From an uncultured Eubacteriales bacterium (GTDB taxonomy: Bacteria > Bacillota > Clostridia > Lachnospirales > Lachnospiraceae): a stretch of 6,862 bases of DNA. Shown here one piece after another: positions 1-5,726 of the stretch (within the stretch, counting starts at the first letter, position 1; the number at the start of each line of letters is the position of its first letter). The notes under the pieces are model-generated. The model did not search any database. It was not told where the DNA came from and saw only the letters and a program-made list of their open reading frames with translations. A program made the translations under genes and the position numbers. The stretch is taken from NCBI GenBank assembly GCA_900321915.1, contig ONXW01000083.1, positions 1 through 6,862 on the forward strand, read 5' to 3'.

Positions 1-1323
1 AATATAATCATTCATCTTCTCAGCGAACTTTTCGTCCCTGAGGCATCCGTACTTGATGAAGGGAGCAATGTCATCCCAGTATTTCTCATAGTTTTCCCGG
101 TCGGTCTTGCACATGCCGGTCAGCTTGTCCGCCACCTTTTTGGTGATATAGTCGGAAATCTTCTTCACAAAACCGTCATTCTGCAGGGCGCTCCTGGAAA
201 CATTCAGCGGAAGGTCCGGACAGTCAATGGCGCCCTTCAGGAGCAGCAGGAATTCCGGGATGACCTCCTTGATGTTGTCGGCGATAAACACCTGGTTGTT
301 GTAGAGCTTGATCACGCCCTCGGCGCTCTCATACTCCAGGTTGATCTTCGGGAAATACAGAATTCCCTTCAGGTTGAACGGATAGTCCATGTTCAGGTGA
401 ATCCAGAACAGGGGCTCTTTGTAATCGTGGAATACCTTCCGGTAAAACTCCCTGTACTCTTCATCCGTGCACTGGCTGGGCGTCTTGTTCCAGAGGGGAT
501 TGACATCATTCAGCGGAACCGGCCGCTTCAGGATCTTGTAAGTCTCCTTCGCGGGTTCCACCTCCACGGTCTCTTTTGTCCCGTCTTCTTTCTCTCTCTC
601 CTCGGTCTTTGCCGGCTTGACCACGGTCTCGATGAGCGTATCCTTCTCCGTCAGCTCATCCTTCTCTATCTCCTCATACTGGGGGGCTGCCTTCTCATTC
701 TTCAGGTAAATAGGCAGCGGCATGAACCCGCAGTATTTCTCAATAACTTCCCTCGCCCGGTATTCATTGCAGAATTCGGTGCTGTCCTCGTTCATATAGA
801 GGGTGATCTTTGTGCCGATGGTCTCCCTGTCGCCGGTATCCATGCGGAACTCGGTACCTCCCTCGGACTCCCAGTGCACCGGCTCCGCGCCCTTCTGCCA
901 GGACAGGGTATCGATGGTCACCCTGTCGGCCACCATAAAGGCGGAATAGAAACCGAGGCCGAAATGACCGATGATCTGGTCCTCATTGGCCTTATCCTTG
1001 TACTGCTCCAGGAAAGCCTGGGCGCCGGAAAAGGCGATCTGGTTGATGTACTGTTCCACCTCCCCGGCGGTCATTCCGAGGCCGTTATCCTCGACAGAGA
1101 TGGTCTTCTCCTCCGGATTCACGGTAACCTGTACCTTATAGTCCGGATCTGCCGGCTCCTCGTACTCTCCCATCAGGGCCAGCTTTTTCAGCTTGGTGAT
1201 GGCGTCGCAGCCGTTGGAGATCAGCTCACGGTAAAAAATATCGTGATCGGAATAAAGCCATTTCTTGATAATGGGGAATATATTTTCACTGTTGATTGAT
1301 AAGTTTCCTGATTTTACTGCCAT
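1..1323 (-). CDS. htpG: HtpG, Hsp90-family molecular chaperone (3' end beyond the window)
   Basis: ATP-dependent cytosolic chaperone of the GHKL ATPase superfamily. The 441 residues visible cover the N-terminal ATPase domain (about 1-208), a long charged linker (about 209-262) and much of the middle domain. Visible motifs are RELISNGCDAITKL (32-45, with the expected catalytic Glu), EDNGLGM (78-84), the glycine-rich lid end IGHFGLGFYSAFMV (118-131), GTKITLYM (170-177), and the middle-domain LPLNVSR (371-377) with the Arg that contacts the ATP phosphate in Hsp90 proteins. The usual N-box 'ELISNASDA' is ELISNGCDA here, and the usual lid 'AKSGT' is AFSGA. The family is normally about 600-680 residues, so roughly 200 residues lie beyond base 1. 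The start is set by MAVKSGNLSI and an AAAGGAGTG ribosome binding site 8 bases upstream. A SigA-type promoter and a CIRCE operator precede it, implying HrcA heat-shock control. Identity is very secure. Confidence 0.97.
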   Translation of the reverse strand, partial: MAVKSGNLSINSENIFPIIKKWLYSDHDIFYRELISNGCDAITKLKKLALMGEYEEPADPDYKVQVTVNPEEKTISVEDNGLGMTAGEVEQYINQIAFSGAQAFLEQYKDKANEDQIIGHFGLGFYSAFMVADRVTIDTLSWQKGAEPVHWESEGGTEFRMDTGDRETIGTKITLYMNEDSTEFCNEYRAREVIEKYCGFMPLPIYLKNEKAAPQYEEIEKDELTEKDTLIETVVKPAKTEEREKEDGTKETVEVEPAKETYKILKRPVPLNDVNPLWNKTPSQCTDEEYREFYRKVFHDYKEPLFWIHLNMDYPFNLKGILYFPKINLEYESAEGVIKLYNNQVFIADNIKEVIPEFLLLLKGAIDCPDLPLNVSRSALQNDGFVKKISDYITKKVADKLTGMCKTDRENYEKYWDDIAPFIKYGCLRDEKFAEKMNDYI

Positions 1324-1331
1324 AATATAGT

Positions 1332-1340
1332 CACTCCTTT
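1332..1340 (-). promoter_or_regulatory. Ribosome binding site of htpG
   Basis: The minus strand reads AAAGGAGTG, ending 8 bases before the htpG ATG. This is a strong Shine-Dalgarno match and it fixes the start codon at 1323. Confidence 0.85.
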
Positions 1341-1350
1341 CAGTAACCAC

Positions 1351-1379
1351 ATTATAAGGCTGTCGTATTCTAAAGTCAA
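1351..1379 (-). promoter_or_regulatory. SigA-type promoter of htpG
   Basis: On the minus strand the -35 box TTGACT (1374-1379) and the perfect -10 box TATAAT (1351-1356) are separated by exactly 17 bases. The predicted transcript start is near 1344, giving a short leader of about 20 bases that carries the ribosome binding site. The -35 box lies only 7 bases downstream of the CIRCE element, so the two are almost certainly linked functionally. Such a near-consensus promoter would give strong expression unless repressed. Confidence 0.88.
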
Positions 1380-1380
1380 C

Positions 1381-1414
1381 AAAAAATTAGCACTCATTAT
1401 AAATGAGTGCTAAT
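1381..1414 (-). terminator. Probable intrinsic terminator of the cell-wall-binding gene, overlapping CIRCE
   Basis: Read on the minus strand, the palindrome begins 26 bases after the stop of the upstream gene. It can form a hairpin of 12-13 base pairs, because the 9-base CIRCE arms extend inwards by CATT/AATG pairing to leave only a TAT loop. It is followed immediately by TTTTTTG. Stem plus T-run is the form of a Rho-independent terminator. The stem is only moderately GC-rich, so its efficiency is uncertain. No other terminator is seen between the two genes. Confidence 0.55.
1387..1413 (-). promoter_or_regulatory. CIRCE element (HrcA operator) upstream of htpG
   Basis: The sequence matches the CIRCE consensus perfectly: TTAGCACTC, 9 bases, GAGTGCTAA. 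CIRCE is the binding site of the heat-shock repressor HrcA, which classically controls groESL and the hrcA-grpE-dnaK-dnaJ operon. Here it lies just upstream of the htpG -35 box rather than between the transcript start and the ribosome binding site, the common place in Gram-positive bacteria. That would put HrcA beside RNA polymerase rather than over the start site. The operator identity is seen directly; regulation by HrcA is inferred from the established family role. Confidence 0.95.
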
Positions 1415-1439
1415 AAAATCAGTCTTTCCTGTTTTTGCT

Positions 1440-2531
1440 TTATGCTCCCGGGACAACCACGTGCGGTGTGGAAGAACCGCCGGGGGCATCATCCGAGCCG
1501 GAGCTGCCCGGCGCGCTGTTCTGTGCCTCAGCGGAACCGCTGCCCGGCGCGCTGTTCTGAGACTTGCCTGAATTACTTCCCGGCGCGTCCTCTTCCTCCG
1601 TTTTCCCGCTTCCAGGCGCGTCCTCCTCCGCCTTAGCGGAGCCGCTGCCCGGCGCGTCTTCGGAGACAGTCACTTTCTGGGCGCTGTTTTCGATATAGAC
1701 CCCGTCCCCGTCAAAGCTGTAGCTCTTGCCGTCGATGGTAAGGGTCGTATCCGCCGCCATCTTTCCCGTCGTCCTGTCCAGGAAATAATACTTATCGTCA
1801 ATCTTCTGCCAGCCGGTGACCATGTGGCCTTCTTTGTCAAAGTAATACCAGCTGTCATCGATCTTGCGCCAGCCGGTAACCATCTCACCGCTGCTCTTCA
1901 TCCAGTAGTAATTCTTGTTGGCATCCTGCAGCCAGCCGGTAAGCATCACGCCGTCGCTCTCCCGCAGGTAATAAATGCGGTTCTTAATCTGCTGCCAGCC
2001 GGTAAGCATCACGCCGTTATCGTCGAAATAGCGCCAGTCGCCGTTGATCTCTTTCCAGCCCGTCACCATCTTGCCGTCGGACCCGAGATAATACCAGTCG
2101 TCGTTGGACTGTTTCCAGCCGTTGGCGCGCATCTCGCCGTCGCTGTTGAAATAGTAGTAGCTGTCATTGATCTGCTTCCAGCCCGTCACCATCTTGCCGT
2201 CGCCGGCCAGGTAAAACCACTTGTCGCCCACCTTCTTGAACCCGGTGTGCATGGTGCCGTCGGAACCCAGATAATACCAGGAGTTGTTGAACTGCAGCCA
2301 GCCGGTTTTCATGGCGCCGTCGGTATCCATATAATAGTACTTGTCGCCGACCTGGAGCCAGCCCTTGTAGTAGAAGCCGTCATCCTTGCGGTAATACCAG
2401 GAATCCCCGTTCTTGACCCATCCGGCCTTCAGGGTCGTCGCCGCGGAAGACTTCATCGGTACCGGCACAAATACCATGAACAGCATAACAAGCGCCAGGG
2501 CCAGGGCCTGAATTTGTCTTCGTCCAGTCAT
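1440..2531 (-). CDS. Secreted cell-wall (choline)-binding repeat protein with an APG-rich C-terminal tail
   Basis: A 363-residue exported protein. Residues 1-31 form a typical signal peptide: TGRRQ basic start, hydrophobic core ALALALVMLFMVFVPV, and probable cleavage after SSA or SAA. From residue 37 to about 260 there are eleven tandem 20-21-residue repeats of the form GW-x-x-x-x-x-x-(W/Y)YY-x-x-x-DG-x-M-x-T, the cell-wall/choline-binding repeat type (CW_binding_1 and relatives). Residues 261-280 look like a degenerate twelfth repeat. In known families these aromatic repeats bind choline or other wall glycopolymers, or glucans. Residues 289-363 are a low-complexity, probably disordered tail with six APG motifs, ending HVVVPGA. 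No catalytic domain, LPXTG signal or C-terminal membrane segment is visible, so the protein is probably held to the wall only by its repeats. Ligand and role are unknown. The ATG has AAAGAGG 6 bases upstream. Confidence 0.9.
   Translation of the reverse strand: MTGRRQIQALALALVMLFMVFVPVPMKSSAATTLKAGWVKNGDSWYYRKDDGFYYKGWLQVGDKYYYMDTDGAMKTGWLQFNNSWYYLGSDGTMHTGFKKVGDKWFYLAGDGKMVTGWKQINDSYYYFNSDGEMRANGWKQSNDDWYYLGSDGKMVTGWKEINGDWRYFDDNGVMLTGWQQIKNRIYYLRESDGVMLTGWLQDANKNYYWMKSSGEMVTGWRKIDDSWYYFDKEGHMVTGWQKIDDKYYFLDRTTGKMAADTTLTIDGKSYSFDGDGVYIENSAQKVTVSEDAPGSGSAKAEEDAPGSGKTEEEDAPGSNSGKSQNSAPGSGSAEAQNSAPGSSGSDDAPGGSSTPHVVVPGA
1443..1658 (-). repeat. APG-motif low-complexity tail of the cell-wall-binding protein
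   Basis: This codes for residues 292-363. APG occurs at residues 293, 305, 316, 328, 340 and 349, so the spacing is 12, 11, 12, 12 and 9 residues. Five of the six are followed by Ser and the last by Gly, and the preceding residue is always Asp or Ser. The first half is acidic (EDAPGSG, EEDAPG); the second half has QNSAPGS units. At DNA level two 21-base blocks (1503-1523 and 1539-1559) are identical and lie 36 bases apart, which suggests recent tandem duplication. Confidence 0.85.
1752..2423 (-). repeat. Tandem cell-wall-binding repeats (about eleven units of 60-63 bases)
   Basis: In-frame tandem units encode residues 37-260. Units begin at residues 37, 57, 77, 97, 117, 138, 158, 178, 199, 220 and 240, nearly all with GW (GF at 97). 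Seven units are 20 residues long; the units starting at 117, 178, 199 and 240 have one extra residue. The DNA copies have diverged, although stretches such as those encoding DGKMVTGWK recur. This is protein-repeat structure, not a CRISPR array. Confidence 0.88.
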
Positions 2532-2537
2532 ACCATA

Positions 2538-2544
2538 CCTCTTT
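2538..2544 (-). promoter_or_regulatory. Ribosome binding site of the cell-wall-binding gene
   Basis: The minus strand reads AAAGAGG with a 6-base gap to the ATG at 2531. An overlapping upstream ATG (GTATGG) leads to an immediate stop, so 2531 is the real start. Confidence 0.7.
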
Positions 2545-2547
2545 CCC

Positions 2548-2563
2548 CGGGCCTTCCGGCCCG
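2548..2563 (-). promoter_or_regulatory. GC-rich leader hairpin with a GGAA tetraloop
   Basis: On the minus strand CGGGCC, GGAA, GGCCCG forms a perfect six-pair GC stem capped by a loop that fits the stable GNRA tetraloop class. It ends 3 bases before the ribosome binding site. There is no T-run after it, so it is not a terminator. It may influence translation initiation or mRNA stability; no ligand or regulator can be named from the sequence. Confidence 0.55.
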
Positions 2564-2565
2564 CT

Positions 2566-2587
2566 GATACGTCCCCTTTTACGTATC
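2566..2587 (-). promoter_or_regulatory. Perfect 7-base inverted repeat at the predicted transcript start
   Basis: GATACGT and ACGTATC are perfect inverted repeats separated by 8 bases (AAAAGGGG on the minus strand). The element begins about where the transcript from the -10 box at 2592-2597 should start. It is therefore either an operator for an unidentified dimeric regulator or the very 5' stem-loop of the mRNA. Confidence 0.5.
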
Positions 2588-2591
2588 AAAA

Positions 2592-2600
2592 AGTATAGCA
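2592..2600 (-). promoter_or_regulatory. Extended -10 promoter of the cell-wall-binding gene
   Basis: The minus strand reads TGCTATACT, a TGN extension plus the -10 box TATACT (five of six consensus bases). No good TTGACA-like -35 box sits at the proper distance; the region there is T-rich (ACTTTT at a 17-base spacing). The promoter probably depends on its extended -10. It implies a leader of about 55 bases containing the two inverted repeats. Confidence 0.55.
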
Positions 2601-2613
2601 CAGGAACCTTAAC

Positions 2614-2642
2614 AAAAAGTGACACAAAATATGTCAGTTTTT
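2614..2642 (-). terminator. Weak possible terminator after thrC
   Basis: Beginning 6 bases after the thrC stop, AAAAACTGACA and TGTCACTTTTT can pair with one C-C mismatch around a 7-base loop, and the 3' arm itself ends in five T. The stem is AT-rich and interrupted, so termination strength is doubtful. The 3' arm also occupies the -35 region of the next promoter. Confidence 0.4.
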
Positions 2643-2648
2643 CTACAT

Positions 2649-4139
2649 TTATATGCCCAGGAATCCGGCTACCGTCTCCTCCATGGTTTCCGGCGAACAC
2701 ACGGTATTGTGGCGGATTTCCGCTTTGCGGATCTCCTCGATGGCCTGCGGGATTTCCACGCCGGAGGCTTCCTTCATCTCGTCGATAAGGACAAAGTCAT
2801 CCTTACCCTCTTCTTCCTTCCCGCGGATGGCCGTCATGACGCTCCTGGCGAATTTGTAGGGGCTCGCCGTGGAAGCGATAACGGTCTTTGTCTCATCGCC
2901 GGTCGTCTCCCGGTAATTGTGGTATACGCAGGAGGCCACGCCGGTGTGGGTGTCCATGAGATATCCCGTGTCGTCGTAGACGCGCTTAATCTCCCGGGCG
3001 TTCTCCTCCTGGGTCGCGAAGCCGCCGGTGAACAGAGCCATTTTCTCACGCATGTCCGGGGTTACGGTATAGCGCCCCGTCTCCGAGAGTTCCCTCATCA
3101 GTTCTTTCGTCTTCTCCGCGTCGCATCCGGCGGACAGATAGATCAGCCTTTCCAGGTTGCTGGAGATCAGGATGTCCATCGAGGGCGACGAGGTCAGGAT
3201 GAAGTCCCTGTTCCGGTCATAGGTGCCGGTGGTGAAGAAATCATAGAGGACCTTATTGTCATTGGAAGCGCAGATCAGGCGGTTGACCGGGACCCCGATG
3301 CAGCCGGCGATATACGCCGCCAGGATGTTGCCGAAATTGCCGGTGGGCACCGTGAAGTTTATCTTCTCCCCCTCCGCGATCTGCCCGTTTTTCAGGAGCT
3401 TCGCGTAGGCGTAGACATAGTAAACCACCTGCGGCACCAGGCGGCCGATGTTGATGGAATTGGCGGAAGAAAACCGGAATCCGGCTTTTCCGGCACGCTC
3501 GCCGAAGGCCCTGTCGCCGAAGATCTTTTTCACGCCTGTCTGGGCGTCGTCGAAATTCCCCGTGATGCCGGCCACCGCCGTGTTCTCCCCCTTCTGGGTG
3601 AGCATCTGCAGCTCCTGGACCCGGCTCACGCCGCCCTTCGGATAGAATACAATGATTCTCGTTCCCGGGACATCCGCGAAGCCGGCCATGGCGGCCTTCC
3701 CCGTATCGCCGGAGGTTGCGGTGAGGATCACGATCTCCTCGTCCGCGTGGTTCTTCTTTGCCGCCGTGGTCATCAGGTGCGGCAGGATCGACAGCGCCAT
3801 GTCCTTGAAGGCGATGGTCTTCCCGTGGAAAAGCTCAAGGTAATATGCCTCGTCCGCGAGGACCAGGGGGGCGATCTCCTCCGTGTCAAATTTGCTGTCG
3901 TAGGCGCTCTCGATACAGCGCTTCAGCTCTTCCCCGGTAAAATCCGTGAGAAACAGCTTCATGACCTCGTAAGCCGTCTCCTGGTATGTCATGTCCGCAA
4001 GCGCCTCAAAGCCCACCTTAAGCGTCGGGAAATGATCCGGCATGAACAGGCCTCCGTCGTCCGCGATTCCCTTAAGAATCGCCATCGAGGCTGTCACATT
4101 CTTTTCCCCGCCGCGCGTGCTGTTATAAAACATCTCCAT
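2649..4139 (-). CDS. thrC: Threonine synthase
   Basis: Pyridoxal-phosphate enzyme (fold type II) that converts O-phospho-L-homoserine to L-threonine and phosphate, the last step of threonine synthesis, in the cytosol. At 496 residues it has the usual bacterial length. The N-terminal domain opens with FYNSTRG (4-10). The PLP-binding Lys is K112 in TIAFKDMAL. The phosphate-binding loop is TATSGDTGKAA (140-150). SANSINIGRL (225-234) and PTGNFGN (265-271) are further family signatures, and DTHTGVA (396-402) is also typical. The start is supported by AGGAGG 6 bases upstream; M3 is a less likely alternative. It begins 41 bases after the Sel1-repeat gene with no clear terminator between them, so read-through transcription is likely. 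No hom or thrB lies beside it in this window, and no T-box or attenuator is visible. Confidence 0.97.
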   Translation of the reverse strand: MEMFYNSTRGGEKNVTASMAILKGIADDGGLFMPDHFPTLKVGFEALADMTYQETAYEVMKLFLTDFTGEELKRCIESAYDSKFDTEEIAPLVLADEAYYLELFHGKTIAFKDMALSILPHLMTTAAKKNHADEEIVILTATSGDTGKAAMAGFADVPGTRIIVFYPKGGVSRVQELQMLTQKGENTAVAGITGNFDDAQTGVKKIFGDRAFGERAGKAGFRFSSANSINIGRLVPQVVYYVYAYAKLLKNGQIAEGEKINFTVPTGNFGNILAAYIAGCIGVPVNRLICASNDNKVLYDFFTTGTYDRNRDFILTSSPSMDILISSNLERLIYLSAGCDAEKTKELMRELSETGRYTVTPDMREKMALFTGGFATQEENAREIKRVYDDTGYLMDTHTGVASCVYHNYRETTGDETKTVIASTASPYKFARSVMTAIRGKEEEGKDDFVLIDEMKEASGVEIPQAIEEIRKAEIRHNTVCSPETMEETVAGFLGI

Positions 4140-4145
4140 GTTCTT

Positions 4146-4151
4146 CCTCCT
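4146..4151 (-). promoter_or_regulatory. Ribosome binding site of thrC
   Basis: A perfect AGGAGG on the minus strand ends 6 bases before the ATG at 4139. It supports this start over the in-frame ATG two codons later. Confidence 0.85.
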
Positions 4152-4180
4152 GTCTTTTCCGGGTCACTGTGTCCGGAGGG

Positions 4181-5716
4181 CTACTCCTCCTCCACGACCT
4201 TCCATCTCCCGAACATTCCCTTTTTAAACCTTGCAAGCCGCCTGGCGGCGGTCTCATTGCCCAGCTCCATGGATTTCCCGTAGTACTCAACTGCCTTTTC
4301 CAGATCCTGCGCGGAGCCCCGGGCCTCATAAATGCGGCCCAGCTCGCAGTAAGCGTACCCGTCGAATTCCGTCCGCGCCGCCGTCTCAAAGAGCCGGACA
4401 GCCTTCTCCTCATCCGCCTCGCATCCCTCGCCGCGCAGGTACAGGCCTGCCAGCCGCGAACAGGAATGCAGCGTTCCCTTCTCCCAGCAGAGATTCAGCC
4501 AGTGAAAGGCTTTTTCGTAATCCTTCTCAATGCCGTCCTCGCCCAGGCAGTACAGGATACCCAGGCGCTCCATGCAGTCCGCGTTGCCGAACCCGGCCCC
4601 CGCGGTGTACCAGTGGATTGCCGCTTCCCCGTCGGGGACGCCGCCCAGCCCGTCATGGTATATCTGACCGAGAATACGGCAGGCCTCCCCGGCCGATGCG
4701 CCGTCCTCCGTCTCCGCCGTCTGTTCCAGGATCCGGACCGCTTTCTCCCCGTTCCGGATTTCCGTGTCCTCCATATACAGCTTCCCGAGGGTCAGCCCCG
4801 CGTCCGCGTCGCCGGCCCGGAATGCCCGCTGGTACCAGTAGCAGGCTTTCTTTACATCCCGCTCCGTGCGTATTCCCCGGTCATAGACAGCCGCCAGAAT
4901 ACGGAAGCTCTCCGGGTCTCCCTGTTCCGCGGCCCGCTGCAGGTAGCCGAGGGCGCACTCCATCGTTTCCGGGGAAGATTCATCCTCCAGGAAGAGCCGC
5001 CCCAGGGGCAGCACCGCCCTGGCATCCCCCTGGGAATCCGCCGCCAGCAGGTATTCCCTCGCCGTCTGCGCCTCCCCCGCGGAGGCATAGTAGATGCCCA
5101 TCTCGCAGAGTCCCCAGGCGCTGCCCGCCGCGGCGCATTTTTCCACCCAGAAGGAGTAGGCCTCCGCGTCAGGCTCGCCGTACGTCCCCGCAAGGCTCAT
5201 CTGCCCGGCCTTCTCCATCGCCTGTATGATGCCGCCTTCCGCCGCTTTCCGGTACCACGGGACGCACTCTCCTGGCACCGTGATGATGACCGGCGCGGGC
5301 TTTTCCTCCGTGAGGCGCTTTCTCTCCGTCTCCAGATCCTCCCACTCGATGGTCTGGGCCAGCTGCCAGGCGGCAAAGATATCCCCGCCCTCGGCGGCTT
5401 CCCGCACCGATCGGAAGCTTTCCTCCGGCGTCACGGAAGACGTCTTTCTGAGGTCCGGCCAGAGACCGGCACGCATCGCGCCCAGGACGGCCAGGGCGCT
5501 GCCGCCCAGAATACCCTTTCTGAAGCACTCCGCGGCCTTCTCCTCACTGAAGCCCACATCGCCGCCGCCCCAGCTGTAACAGATTCCCAGGAAATACCAG
5601 GCATCCGCATCATTTTCCGCAGCGGCCTTTTCCAGGAGGGTGCGCCCCTCCGGGAACCGGGCGCTGTCACACTGCATCCAGATGAGTTCCGCGCCCTTTC
5701 TGCACTCTTCGGTCAT
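4181..5716 (-). CDS. Sel1-like (SLR/TPR-type) repeat protein
   Basis: A 511-residue protein made almost wholly of Sel1-like repeats, helix-turn-helix units of about 36 residues that form a solenoid and usually mediate protein contacts. About eleven units can be traced, for example ADAWYFLGICYS (37-48), AWGLCEMGIYYA (200-211), ARAVLPLGRLFL (232-243), PESFRILAAVYDRG (268-281), ADAGLTLGKLYM (304-315), ADCMERLGILYCLG (379-392) and GYAYCELGRIYEARG (453-467). Each is followed by a KA-x-x-(W/Y/L)(Y/L/F)-x-x-AA-x-x-G-like second helix. A less regular insertion lies around 86-150. There is no signal peptide or membrane segment, so it is probably cytosolic, and no enzyme motif is seen. The ATG has AGGAGG four bases upstream that overlaps the permease stop codon. 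Coupling to an ABC transporter suggests a partner or scaffold role, which is inference. Identity as a repeat protein is firm; function is unknown. Confidence 0.9.
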   Translation of the reverse strand: MTEECRKGAELIWMQCDSARFPEGRTLLEKAAAENDADAWYFLGICYSWGGGDVGFSEEKAAECFRKGILGGSALAVLGAMRAGLWPDLRKTSSVTPEESFRSVREAAEGGDIFAAWQLAQTIEWEDLETERKRLTEEKPAPVIITVPGECVPWYRKAAEGGIIQAMEKAGQMSLAGTYGEPDAEAYSFWVEKCAAAGSAWGLCEMGIYYASAGEAQTAREYLLAADSQGDARAVLPLGRLFLEDESSPETMECALGYLQRAAEQGDPESFRILAAVYDRGIRTERDVKKACYWYQRAFRAGDADAGLTLGKLYMEDTEIRNGEKAVRILEQTAETEDGASAGEACRILGQIYHDGLGGVPDGEAAIHWYTAGAGFGNADCMERLGILYCLGEDGIEKDYEKAFHWLNLCWEKGTLHSCSRLAGLYLRGEGCEADEEKAVRLFETAARTEFDGYAYCELGRIYEARGSAQDLEKAVEYYGKSMELGNETAARRLARFKKGMFGRWKVVEEE

Positions 5717-5720
5717 GATT

Positions 5721-5726
5721 CCTCCT
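5721..5726 (-). promoter_or_regulatory. Ribosome binding site of the Sel1 gene, overlapping the permease stop
   Basis: The minus strand reads TAGGAGGAATCATG: the permease stop TAG supplies the first bases of the AGGAGG motif, and the Sel1 start follows. This arrangement favours translational coupling of the two genes and decides the start at 5716. Confidence 0.85.

Noticed and set aside
397..1299. A 300-codon plus-strand open frame
   Set aside because: It is antisense to htpG, its leucine-rich translation matches no known pattern, and there is no ribosome binding site or promoter to support it.
1396..1426. A TATAAT sequence inside the CIRCE spacer as a second htpG promoter
   Set aside because: No acceptable -35 box lies 16-18 bases upstream (GACTGA at 17), whereas the promoter at 1351-1379 is near-perfect. 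It is best explained by the AT-rich CIRCE spacer.
1752..2423. Regular direct repeats suggesting a CRISPR array
   Set aside because: The units are in frame, diverged, contiguous without spacers and encode a recognised wall-binding repeat.
1824..2567. Plus-strand open frame with repeated AVDLxPAxHHxAV-like units
   Set aside because: The periodicity is only the mirror of the cell-wall-binding repeats encoded on the other strand.
4158..4177. TCCGG/CCGGA inverted repeat between the Sel1 gene and thrC as a terminator
   Set aside because: The stem has only 5 pairs, the loop is 10 bases and no T-run follows on the minus strand.
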